Shown: positions 34,725 to 42,730 of the stretch, piece by piece
How the letters are laid out: each line of letters begins with the position of its first letter
Numbering within the stretch: the stretch's first letter is position 1
NCBI GenBank assembly: GCA_910584615.1
Contig: CAJUAM010000016.1
Coordinates: forward strand, 1-64,000
Reading direction: 5' to 3'
Origin: an uncultured Dorea sp.
GTDB taxonomy: Bacteria > Bacillota > Clostridia > Lachnospirales > Lachnospiraceae
DNA: 64,000 nucleotides
Notes under the pieces: model-generated
The model's input: only the letters and a program-made list of their open reading frames with translations
The model's database searches: none
Told to the model about the DNA's origin: nothing
Program-made: the position numbers and the translations under genes

Positions 34725-35549
34725 ATGAATAACGAAGCGCCAAAGAAGAAAGCACAAAATACAATAACAAAAAAGACGGTACAGAAAACGACGCCGAAAC
34801 AGACAGTGCCAAAGCAGACAGTACAAAAAAAAGCGGCATCCAAAGGAACGGCAAAAAAAACAGGGAATAATAAGAAACGAATAAGTACAAAAAAGAAACA
34901 GAAGGCCCGGCGGATGAAGGCAAGCATCTGTCTGGGTCTTGTTTTGCTGTCAGTTTTTTTCGTAATATTTGCTGTTATCAAACTCGTGAAACCATCTTTA
35001 CTTACAAAGAATTATTTTGAGATGAAAGGTGAGGATGTTGACGCATTAAGACCGGATATTGATGTGGAGCTTCTTACAGTGAATCCTTATTCGCGGCCGG
35101 GGACCGAGACGAGTAAGATTAAAGGTATCGTTGTACATTATACGGCGAATCCTGGGGCTACAGCCATGGCCAACCGGAATTATTTTGAAGGACTTAAGGA
35201 TAATCATCTGACAAAGTCGAGCAGTAACTTTATCGTCGGGCTTGAGGGAGAGATCATACAGTGTGTACCGACATGGGAGGTTGCATATGCTTCTAATGAC
35301 CGTAATATTGACACCGTATCCATTGAGTGCTGTCATCCGGATGAGAGCGGAGAATTTTTAGGAGATACATATCAGTCAGTGGTGCAGCTGTGCGCGTGGC
35401 TGTGCCTGAAATTTGACCTTAGTGAGAAAGACATCATCCGCCACTATGATGTGACGGGAAAGATTTGTCCGAAGTATTTTGTGGAGGATGAAAAGGCATG
35501 GGAAAATTTTCATAAAGACGTGAAGAAGGCGATTAAAAAAGCAAAATAA
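34725..35549 (+). CDS. Membrane-anchored N-acetylmuramoyl-L-alanine amidase
   Basis: ATG 34725 is preferred (GGAG 9 bases upstream); ATG 34710 is in frame. The 274-residue protein begins with a Lys/Thr/Gln-rich cytoplasmic tail (about 1-65), has one transmembrane helix (about 68-88, ICLGLVLLSVFFVIFAVI) and an external amidase_2 domain (about 130-274). Zinc ligands fit VVHYTA and RHYDVTGKICP. It probably cuts peptidoglycan between muramic acid and the peptide. The repetitive low-complexity N-terminus is unusual. Confidence 0.85.
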   Translation: MNNEAPKKKAQNTITKKTVQKTTPKQTVPKQTVQKKAASKGTAKKTGNNKKRISTKKKQKARRMKASICLGLVLLSVFFVIFAVIKLVKPSLLTKNYFEMKGEDVDALRPDIDVELLTVNPYSRPGTETSKIKGIVVHYTANPGATAMANRNYFEGLKDNHLTKSSSNFIVGLEGEIIQCVPTWEVAYASNDRNIDTVSIECCHPDESGEFLGDTYQSVVQLCAWLCLKFDLSEKDIIRHYDVTGKICPKYFVEDEKAWENFHKDVKKAIKKAK

Positions 35550-35631
35550 TAACTTGCGGAAACATAGGAATATTGATATAATACACCCGTATGTGCAGGA
35601 GGATGATTACTGTGATGTGGGAGAAGACAGC

Positions 35632-36414
35632 ATGAATGATTTAGAGATGTACAGGGAACAGCTTGCGCTGTGTGACGATAAGATTATCGATGCGTTGGCA
35701 GAACGCAATACTATTATTGAAAAAATCATGGCGTACAAGGAAGAGTATGGTATGCCGATCCTTCAGCCGCGGCAGGAGGAAAAACAGCAGAAATGCCTTG
35801 AGAAAAAGCTTTTAGGAAATAAATACAAGAAGGAGATTGGGGATGTGTTTTCCTGCATCCGCAAGAACAGCAAGCGTATACAGGCGAGGAAACTCTTTCA
35901 TTACAATATTGTCCTCATCGGTTTTATGGGAGCGGGTAAAACTACTGTTTCCGAATATCTGAGTAATATGTTCGCGATGAAAGTAGCGGAGATGGATCAG
36001 ATCATTGCAGAGCGTGAGCAGATGAGTATTCCGGATATTTTCTCGACATACGGAGAAGAATATTTCAGAAACCGGGAGACGCAGCTCCTTATAAAACTGC
36101 AGTCGGAGAGTAATATGGTGATTTCCTGCGGCGGCGGTGTGGCTATGCGTGAGCGTAATGTAGCTGAGATGAAGAAGAACGGACGTGTGGTGCTTCTGAC
36201 AGCAAGCCCGGAAGTCGTCTACAGCCGCATAAAAGATGCGGATGACCGTCCGGTGCTTTATGGAAAGAAGAACGTAGAAGGGATCTCTGAGCTTATGGAA
36301 CAGAGACGTAAAAAGTATGAGGCGGCAGCAGATATCGTGATCAGGACGGATCATAAAAGTGTTCCCCAGATCTGTGAAGAATTAGTGCAGCGCCTGACGG
36401 AAATGGATGATTGA
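35632..36414 (+). CDS. Chorismate mutase-shikimate kinase fusion
   Basis: ATG 35632 follows GGGAG; the frame is open upstream to 35554. The N-terminal 90 residues form an AroQ-type chorismate mutase helix bundle (LEMYREQLALCDDKIIDAL, ERNTIIEKI). The C-terminal 170 residues are shikimate kinase: P-loop GFMGAGKTT (about residue 102), EMDQIIAEREQMSIPDIF, FRNRE and SCGGGVAMRE, with the lid DDRPVL. The fusion would join two steps of aromatic amino acid synthesis. The gene overlaps yqeG. Confidence 0.88.
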   Translation: MNDLEMYREQLALCDDKIIDALAERNTIIEKIMAYKEEYGMPILQPRQEEKQQKCLEKKLLGNKYKKEIGDVFSCIRKNSKRIQARKLFHYNIVLIGFMGAGKTTVSEYLSNMFAMKVAEMDQIIAEREQMSIPDIFSTYGEEYFRNRETQLLIKLQSESNMVISCGGGVAMRERNVAEMKKNGRVVLLTASPEVVYSRIKDADDRPVLYGKKNVEGISELMEQRRKKYEAAADIVIRTDHKSVPQICEELVQRLTEMDD

Positions 36415-36416
36415 TT

Positions 36417-36929
36417 ATGTTTGATATGTTTTTTCCAGACAGATATGTTGCATCGACTTATGTGATTGATTTTGAAGGGTTATACGAGAAAGGGATCAAG
36501 GGACTTATCTTCGATATAGATAATACACTGGTTCCCCACGGTGCGCCTGCGGATGAGCGTGCTATAGAACTTTTTGAACGGCTGAAAAGGATTGGATACA
36601 GATGCTGTCTGATCTCTAATAATCAGGAGCCGAGGGTCAGGATGTTCAATGAGAAGATACAGGTTGATTATGTGTATAATGCCCATAAACCCTCTGTGAA
36701 AAATTATAAAAAAGCGATGGAGATCATGGAAACTGACACAAGTAATACATTATTTGTAGGTGATCAGCTCTTTACAGATATATGGGGCGCTAAACGGGCA
36801 GGAATCAGCAGTATTCTGGTAAAGCCCATCTATCCCAAAGAGGAGATACAGATCGTATTAAAAAGGTATCTGGAGCGGGTTGTACTGTACTTTTATTTAA
36901 GGAAGCTTAAAGAAAGAAAAAAAGGTTGA
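36417..36929 (+). CDS. yqeG: YqeG family HAD-IIIA phosphatase
   Basis: ATG 36417 (MFDMFFPDRYV) fits the family's usual start; an in-frame TTG lies at 36411 overlapping the previous stop. The 170-residue protein carries the HAD nucleophile motif DIDNTL (about residues 36-41), the Ser/Asn motif LISNNQE, the Lys in AHKPSVKNY and the final acidic motif VGDQLFTDIWGAKRAG. Family members are mitochondrial/bacterial phosphatidylglycerophosphatase-like phosphatases. The exact substrate here is not proven. Confidence 0.9.
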   Translation: MFDMFFPDRYVASTYVIDFEGLYEKGIKGLIFDIDNTLVPHGAPADERAIELFERLKRIGYRCCLISNNQEPRVRMFNEKIQVDYVYNAHKPSVKNYKKAMEIMETDTSNTLFVGDQLFTDIWGAKRAGISSILVKPIYPKEEIQIVLKRYLERVVLYFYLRKLKERKKG

Positions 36930-36954
36930 AAAAAGGCAGAAACTATTATAGAAT
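36926..36954 (+). promoter_or_regulatory. efp promoter
   Basis: TTGAAA (36926-36931, across the yqeG stop) and TAGAAT (36949-36954) are spaced 17 bases. Confidence 0.65.
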
Positions 36955-37011
36955 TAAGAAAGTGAAAAAGAACGTCAAGTGTCTTTTTGGACATGATTAA
37001 GGAGGATTAGC

Positions 37012-37569
37012 ATGGTATCAGCAGGCGATTTTAAAAATGGACTTACCGTAGAGATTGAAGGGACTGTTTATCAGATATTGGAGTTTCAGCATGTAAAACC
37101 CGGGAAGGGAGCGGCATTTGTCCGTACAAAGCTGAAAAATATTATTAACGGCGGTGTTGTAGAAAAGACATTCCGTCCGACAGAGAAGTTTGAGAATGCT
37201 CATATCGAGAGAAAAGAGATGCAGTATCTTTACAATGACGGTGATCTTTTCAATTTTATGGATAATGAGACATTCGAGCAGATTGCGGTGAATGCGGAGA
37301 CAGTAGGTGATTCGCTCAAGTTTGTAAAAGAGAATGAAAATGTAAAGCTCAGTTCTTATCAGGGCAGTGTCTTTGCTATCGAACCGCCTCTTACGGTTGA
37401 ACTTGAGATTACGGAGACAGAGCCCGGATTTAAGGGTGACACTGCACAGGGCGCGACAAAGCCGGCGATCGTTGAGACGGGTGCGCAGGTAAGTGTCCCG
37501 CTGTTTGTTGAGCAGGGAGAGAAGATTAAGATCGATACTCGTACAGGAGATTATCTTTCAAGAGCATAA
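37012..37569 (+). CDS. efp: Elongation factor P
   Basis: EF-P relieves ribosome stalling at consecutive prolines. The 185-residue protein has the three beta-barrel domains of the family. The tip lysine Lys32 lies in HVKPGKGAAF; it is the residue modified or used unmodified at the peptidyl-transferase centre. The C-terminal signature KIDTRTGDYLSRA is complete. AAGGAGG precedes the ATG, and it has its own promoter and terminator. Confidence 0.97.
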   Translation: MVSAGDFKNGLTVEIEGTVYQILEFQHVKPGKGAAFVRTKLKNIINGGVVEKTFRPTEKFENAHIERKEMQYLYNDGDLFNFMDNETFEQIAVNAETVGDSLKFVKENENVKLSSYQGSVFAIEPPLTVELEITETEPGFKGDTAQGATKPAIVETGAQVSVPLFVEQGEKIKIDTRTGDYLSRA

Positions 37570-37618
37570 GCTATATAGCGGATGTTTGCTGAAAGTTTAT
37601 TTAGGATTTTTATAAAAA

Positions 37619-37646
37619 AGTCTTGCTTTTTGTGCAAGGCTTTTTT
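37619..37646 (+). terminator. Rho-independent terminator after efp
   Basis: GTCTTGC pairs with GCAAGGC across a T-rich loop and ends in TTTTTT. Confidence 0.9.
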
Positions 37647-37768
37647 ATAATGTGAGTTACCATAATATTTTATCAGTTCTGAGATCTTTGGCGGAATTCC
37701 TGCTGTATTTTCAAAGAAAGAGTTTATTAAGAAAAATGTACTTTGCCGCATTAAAAGGTGATTTATAG

Positions 37769-38665
37769 ATGACATATTATCAGTTTGTAGAGGCGGTAGA
37801 AGAAAGGATGAAGGAGGCGGTAAGAGAGGATGTAGCAGTATGCATCCACACGGCGGAAAAGAATAACGGTACGATCCGTAAGGGAATTACTTTGTCGCAG
37901 AAGGATATCAATATCTCTCCTACAATATATCTGGAAGGTTATTACCAGCAGTTTCAGTGCGGAAGTCCTTTAGAATATATAATTTCCGATATATTGAGAC
38001 TTTATCACGAGGTTCGTTTCCAGAAGCCATGGGGAGAGGAAAAGATCAGTGATTACAGCAAAGTTCACGACAAAATCATCTATCGTCTTGTGAATCGTGA
38101 GGCGAATAAGAAAATGCTAAAAGATGTTCCTTATATTGCTTATCTTGATCTGGCTATTGTATTTTGTGTGCTGCTGGAAGTGACCAAATATGGAACTGCG
38201 ACCATTCCTGTACGCAAAGGGCATTTGGATATGTGGGAGGTATCAGGAGAAGAACTCTATAGGCAGGCATCAAAAAATACCGCAAGGCTTCTGCCTGATG
38301 ATCTTTCTTCCATGAGCGCTGTCATAGAGGAACTTTCGGGGACGTTGATCGATAAGGCAAAAGAGATAAATCCAAAATATGAGGATGATGTATATGTGCT
38401 AAGCAACCGTCTGCGAAGCTATGGGGCGGCGGCCATTCTTTATGAAGGATGTCTGGAAACTATCGGGATGTACTTAAAGAGCAATTACTATGTGCTTCCA
38501 AGCAGTATTCACGAGGTTATTGTCATTCCTGAGAATATGGCGGATGGCAAAGAGGAACTATCTGCCATGGTCGCGGAGGTTAACCGGACACAGGTAGACG
38601 CAGAGGAGGTGCTTTCTGACAGGGCATACTATTATGACAGAGAAAAGGGGATACTTTGCATATAA
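37769..38665 (+). CDS. DUF5688-family protein
   Basis: The 298-residue protein matches a family common in Lachnospiraceae (DUF5688, from memory): an N-terminal helical start, ITLSQKDINISPTIYLEGYY, a middle region with IYRLVNREANKKMLKDVPYIAYLDLAIVF (quoted partly as VNREANK and VPYIAYLDLAIVF), and a C-terminal PSSIHEVIVIPE followed by YYYDREKGILCI. It is soluble with no catalytic motif that I can assign. It has its own terminator. Confidence 0.8.
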   Translation: MTYYQFVEAVEERMKEAVREDVAVCIHTAEKNNGTIRKGITLSQKDINISPTIYLEGYYQQFQCGSPLEYIISDILRLYHEVRFQKPWGEEKISDYSKVHDKIIYRLVNREANKKMLKDVPYIAYLDLAIVFCVLLEVTKYGTATIPVRKGHLDMWEVSGEELYRQASKNTARLLPDDLSSMSAVIEELSGTLIDKAKEINPKYEDDVYVLSNRLRSYGAAAILYEGCLETIGMYLKSNYYVLPSSIHEVIVIPENMADGKEELSAMVAEVNRTQVDAEEVLSDRAYYYDREKGILCI

Positions 38666-38705
38666 TCTGATTTTAGCAGCATAAGTAAATATTTTATACA
38701 GCAGT

Positions 38706-38742
38706 AAAAAGAACTATGGTACAGGTTGCTATGGTTCTTTTT
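38706..38742 (+). terminator. Rho-independent terminator
   Basis: AAAAAGAACTATGG pairs with CTATGGTTCTTTTT, with wobble pairs, around a short loop. Confidence 0.85.
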
Positions 38743-38864
38743 ATGATGCACACTATACAGGGTGTTTCGGAAGGGAGGAGTTTTGTAGGAGAAGCTGATC
38801 AATGGATATAAATTCTGTTGCTGGCCTTTTAAGTTATGGAAAATGCAAAGTATGGAGGAAAATT

Positions 38865-39110
38865 ATGGATAAAATAGAAGAAATATACAAAAATGTCCTA
38901 CAGGATACAGGAGCTTTCAGAGAACAAAGGACGATATTAGAGAGTAAGGTAGAAGATGTACTGAAAGAAGAAAAGGGCAGCATAAGCAGACAGGCATACG
39001 AATCGTATAGAGACAGCTTCTATGAGGTTGCGATGATAGCAGAGCAGGGAGGATTTAAACTTGGGTTCCAATATGCCGTGCAGTTGTTGGCTGAATGTTG
39101 TGAGCGTTGA
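38865..39110 (+). CDS. Small conserved hypothetical protein
   Basis: ATG 38865 has GGAGG 7 bases upstream; an in-frame ATG at 38802 is less likely. The 81-residue helical product (MDKIEEIYKNVLQ at the start, GFKLGFQYAVQLLAECC near the end) resembles short Lachnospiraceae proteins annotated DUF6809, from memory. The function is unknown. It converges with the XRE gene, the two stops being only one base apart. Confidence 0.65.
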   Translation: MDKIEEIYKNVLQDTGAFREQRTILESKVEDVLKEEKGSISRQAYESYRDSFYEVAMIAEQGGFKLGFQYAVQLLAECCER

Positions 39111-39111
39111 A

Positions 39112-39432
39112 TCATTTCAGGATCTGAATGATCTGGATGATCTGTTTTTTTGTTTTTATAGGGCAGGGACGGAGATGACGAAGTATTTCTTCGTCCAGAA
39201 CTGAAGTGGTTTCAGTATATTCATCCGACAAAATATAGTCAACCGTTACATTTAATGCATTGCATATGTGGACCAAAGTGGGGAGAGAAACTTTCACACG
39301 ATTATTTTCGATATTGCTGATGTGACTTGTATTTACATCTGCCATATTAGCGATATATTCCTGTGTAAGCCCCTTTGATATGCGGGTTTCTTTTAACTTC
39401 CTTCCGATTTCCCGAAAATTGATTTCTTTCAT
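39112..39432 (-). CDS. XRE-family transcriptional regulator
   Basis: The 106-residue protein has a Cro/CI-type helix-turn-helix at about residues 8-65: IGRKLKETRISKGLTQEYIANM, cited in part as RISKGLTQEYIANM, then TSHISNIENNRVKVSLPTLVHICNAL (part: SHISNIENNR). The C-terminal 40 residues are helical and probably mediate dimerisation. It is the only - strand gene in the chromosomal part. It is divergent from the polysaccharide locus, whose promoter carries a matching inverted repeat, so it is the likely local regulator. Confidence 0.85.
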   Translation of the reverse strand: MKEINFREIGRKLKETRISKGLTQEYIANMADVNTSHISNIENNRVKVSLPTLVHICNALNVTVDYILSDEYTETTSVLDEEILRHLRPCPIKTKKQIIQIIQILK

Positions 39433-39465
39433 AATATTGACCTTTAAAAAAATATTGATAATTAA

Positions 39466-39516
39466 TTGTAATGTTTTTATAGTTATAGTATAATAATGTA
39501 CAGCTATAAAAATATT
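39466..39516 (+). promoter_or_regulatory. Promoter and operator of the Pel-type locus
   Basis: TTGTAA (39466-39471) and TATAAT (39489-39494) are spaced 17 bases. AATGTTTTTATAG (39470-39482) and CTATAAAAATATT (39504-39516) form an inverted repeat with 12 of 13 positions matching, centred on the -10. A dimeric repressor bound here would block transcription. Confidence 0.7.
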
Positions 39517-39580
39517 ATTAATAGATAAACCTTATATTCAGGTGATAGCGCGAAAAAGATGAAAAGGATGGCAGGACATA

Positions 39581-41761
39581 ATGAATATATTATTAGTTGG
39601 CGATGACAGCATGATTGTGGATGCTATGATTGACAAATTTAATAAAGATGATCATAGGATATACTGGCTGACGGGGAGGAAGGAAAAAGGGACTTCACGT
39701 AAGCGGGTGTTTGAAAAGTACTTATTTTTATATACGGACGGTAATATGAAAGACATTATAGAGAGCGCGTCGCCGGATGTGATATTGTTCATGGGCGCTT
39801 ATGATACAAATTTTGACTGGAGATATAATGGGCAGGCAGAAGCTTTGCGCTATACGACGTCGATGGTGAATCTTTTGTCGGCGTATTCCATGTATGGGAG
39901 AGGACGGTTTATCTATCTGTCTTCACAGGATGTGTACGACAGTTCTTTCGCAAATGATATCCCTGAGACAACGCCGGTATCTCCGAGAGGTTTTAAGGCT
40001 CCTGCCGTATCCCAGGGGGAAGGTCTCTGCAGTAATTACAGAGAGATACAGGGCGCAGATACAGTCATTTTGCGTCTGGACAACATCTATAATATTCCAC
40101 GTAAAGGACAGGAAGCAGGAAGTCCCTGCTTTGAGCTGTGCCGGGAGGCTTTAAGGACAGGACGGATCTCGGCAAACAGCCGCAAAAAATTCTCTATGCT
40201 TTATTTAAATGATGCAATAGAGCTTATTTATAAAGTAGTAATAAGTGATAGAACCGCACAGTCCTGTTATCATATTTCTTCCATGGAAGAGATTGATGAA
40301 CTCTGGCTTGCCGAACTGATCAAGGAGAAGATGGGCGCAGGTGTGACGGTGGTAGACCATTCGTCAGGGGAAAGCCGTCGGCGGGTTTTAGACGGGCGCA
40401 GATATGAAGACGAATTTGGACAAAAGATTTTCAACCATTACGAAGAAGGTGTGCAAAAGGTTGTCCAATATATGAAGCGGTACAGCGATGAATTTATTAA
40501 AGACGGAGAGAGAGGAGGAGACTTAAGCGGAAGGTTTAAACATAATGCCAGGGTGATTTTTAAGAGCGCGATTCCTTTTATTGAGAGCCTTGTCTGTTTT
40601 ATAGTGTTCTTCTGGCTGGATGGCCATACAGTCGGAAGCCAGTATTTCGGAAAATTGGATTTTTTCCTATTATATGTGTTGCTTTTCTCGATCGTTCATG
40701 GACAGCAGCAGGCAATTTTTTCGGCGCTGCTGGCGGCGATCGGATACTGGTTCCGGCAATCTTATGACCGCAGCGGTTATGAGGTGCTGCTGGATTACAG
40801 TACATATGTGTGGATGGCACAGTTGTTCATTGTAGGAATGGCTGTGGGATATATGAGGGATCATCTTCGTCATGTAACTGACGACAAGGATGAGGAGATA
40901 CGGTATCTTTATGAGAAGATAGAAGGTATTGCAGAAATTAATGACAGTAATGTGCGGATCAAACAGAATTTTGAGACGCAGCTTGTGAACCAGAGAGACA
41001 GTCTTGGAAAGATTTATGAGATTACATCAAGGCTTGAGAAATACGCGCCGGAAGAAGTGTTGTTCTATGCCGCGCAGATGCTGGGACAGCTGATGGACAG
41101 CAAGGATGTAGCAATCTATCTTGTGGCAAATGAAAGCTATGCCAGATTGTTTTCTTCTACATCGCCGGATGCCAGAAAGATGGGAAACTCCATCAAATAT
41201 GATGCGATGGGAGATATGTATGATGAATTGAGAGCAGGGAGAGTCTATGTTAATAAAGAGATGAACGATAAGTTCCCGCTTGTTGCCAGTGCAGTATACG
41301 CAGAAGGTAAGATGCAGTTGATCCTGATGCTTTGGGGAATCCCGTGGCAGCGCATGACCCTTGCGGAGACTAACCGGCTGACGATCATAGGTACTTTGAT
41401 CCAGAACGCGACAGTGCGTGCGAGCCGTTATCTGGAGAACCTTAAGAATCAGCGGTATGTAGAAGGAACCAATGTGATGACTAAGGAGGCTTTTTCACAG
41501 CTTGTCTATGCATTTTTTGAAGCAAAGAAAAAAGAATTGACAGAATGCGCGCTGCTTGAAATACAGACGGAAAACCAAAGCTTTGAGCAGGCTTCGGCCA
41601 TACTTGGCGATAATATCAGAACGTCTGATTATATGGGAGTATTGAAGGATGGAAAGCTCTATGTCCTGCTGTCCAATACAGATGCAGAGAATGCAGAAAT
41701 GGTCAGGGAACGGTTTGCGCATTCTGGTTATGAGAGTCTGTTAAGGGAGGCGGTGGTATGA
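39581..41761 (+). CDS. pelD: PelD-like c-di-GMP receptor fused to a degenerate epimerase domain
   Basis: The 726-residue protein has an N-terminal NAD-epimerase-like Rossmann domain (about 1-300; MNILLVGDDSMIVDAM, FIYLSSQDVY, VILRLDNIYN). It lacks the catalytic YxxxK: the expected place reads FKAPAVSQGE. Four transmembrane helices follow (about 328-428), then a coiled coil, a GAF domain (about 475-610) and a degenerate GGDEF domain (about 630-726). GGDEF is replaced by LKDGK, while the inhibitory-site RxxD is kept as Arg680-Thr-Ser-Asp683. In characterised PelD proteins this site binds c-di-GMP and activates Pel synthesis. Membrane receptor at the head of the locus. Confidence 0.85.
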   Translation: MNILLVGDDSMIVDAMIDKFNKDDHRIYWLTGRKEKGTSRKRVFEKYLFLYTDGNMKDIIESASPDVILFMGAYDTNFDWRYNGQAEALRYTTSMVNLLSAYSMYGRGRFIYLSSQDVYDSSFANDIPETTPVSPRGFKAPAVSQGEGLCSNYREIQGADTVILRLDNIYNIPRKGQEAGSPCFELCREALRTGRISANSRKKFSMLYLNDAIELIYKVVISDRTAQSCYHISSMEEIDELWLAELIKEKMGAGVTVVDHSSGESRRRVLDGRRYEDEFGQKIFNHYEEGVQKVVQYMKRYSDEFIKDGERGGDLSGRFKHNARVIFKSAIPFIESLVCFIVFFWLDGHTVGSQYFGKLDFFLLYVLLFSIVHGQQQAIFSALLAAIGYWFRQSYDRSGYEVLLDYSTYVWMAQLFIVGMAVGYMRDHLRHVTDDKDEEIRYLYEKIEGIAEINDSNVRIKQNFETQLVNQRDSLGKIYEITSRLEKYAPEEVLFYAAQMLGQLMDSKDVAIYLVANESYARLFSSTSPDARKMGNSIKYDAMGDMYDELRAGRVYVNKEMNDKFPLVASAVYAEGKMQLILMLWGIPWQRMTLAETNRLTIIGTLIQNATVRASRYLENLKNQRYVEGTNVMTKEAFSQLVYAFFEAKKKELTECALLEIQTENQSFEQASAILGDNIRTSDYMGVLKDGKLYVLLSNTDAENAEMVRERFAHSGYESLLREAVV

Positions 41762-42717
41762 TGCTGACAAAAGAAGAGAGCGTTTTTCTGCTTATACTTG
41801 TTCTGAATGCAGTGGCGGCGCTTGTGTATTTTTTTTATGGCTTGTTCATAGCCGCTCCTGTAAAAACTCTGAAAAGGAAGGGGGAGACGGAAATCCTGCG
41901 TGATAACAGGCGGACATACCTGATCCGGTCTGTTGTTATGGTGCTGTGCCCGGTTGTCGGTGTTCTATTCTTTTTTGTGTCACATCTGCTCTATCTGACA
42001 ATTTTCCGTTTCGGCGTGAATCTTGAAGATGTAACTTTTAAAAAAGACCGTGTTGAGACACAGGTAAAGGCAAATGAGGAAGTAGAACGTAATGTGATTC
42101 CTGTGGAGGAAGCAATTGCTGTGAATGATAAAAAAAGCCTGCGTACGGCGATGATGAGTATCATCAGGGGAGAGACACAAGAGTCTCTTGCGTCTATTGC
42201 TCTGGCATTAGATGCGGAGGACTCTGAGACCGCGCATTACGCAGCTTCTATATTGAGTGATAAACTCAATGAGTTCCGTATGGATGTAAGAAAGATGTAT
42301 ACTGAGGTCTGGAAAGAAGACTCCGGACAGACAGAATGCGAGGAGAAACTGATAGATTACATGGATAATACCCTGAAGGAGAAAGTTTTTACAAATTTAG
42401 AGCAGAATGGGTTTGTCAGGATGATGGAGGAAACAGCGGAAATCCTATACAGCAAGGATGCGTCAGCAATGACTGGAAAACGTTATGAAGGACTATGTCT
42501 GCGGCTGATGGAGATCGGAGAATTTGAGAGTGCCAGAAAATGGTGTCTACGGCTGGCAAAACAGTTTCCGGGGGAGCTTTGTTCTTATACCTGCAGATTG
42601 AAGCTTTATTTTTCTCTAAAAGACAGGGCTGCTTTTTTCGAGACGCTTAATGCTTTGAAAAAATCGGATGTGGTCATTGACAGCGAAACGCTGGAAATGA
42701 TCAGAATTTTCAGCTGA
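41758..42717 (+). CDS. pelE: PelE-like membrane protein
   Basis: The gene overlaps pelD at ATGATG. The 319-residue protein has two N-terminal transmembrane helices (about residues 9-33 and 58-84), then a soluble helical region with TPR-like spacing (IALALDAEDSETAHYAASIL; FESARKWCLRLAKQFPGEL). PelE-like proteins combine two membrane helices with TPRs and associate with PelD and PelG in the inner membrane synthase complex. Assignment rests on architecture and position more than on residue identity. Confidence 0.75.
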   Translation: MMLTKEESVFLLILVLNAVAALVYFFYGLFIAAPVKTLKRKGETEILRDNRRTYLIRSVVMVLCPVVGVLFFFVSHLLYLTIFRFGVNLEDVTFKKDRVETQVKANEEVERNVIPVEEAIAVNDKKSLRTAMMSIIRGETQESLASIALALDAEDSETAHYAASILSDKLNEFRMDVRKMYTEVWKEDSGQTECEEKLIDYMDNTLKEKVFTNLEQNGFVRMMEETAEILYSKDASAMTGKRYEGLCLRLMEIGEFESARKWCLRLAKQFPGELCSYTCRLKLYFSLKDRAAFFETLNALKKSDVVIDSETLEMIRIFS

Positions 42718-42730
42718 GGAGAGAGTAAAG

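Noticed and set aside
39500..39580. c-di-GMP riboswitch in the pelD leader
   Set aside because: The leader is short and lacks the conserved GEMM core; c-di-GMP control is instead expected at the PelD protein.
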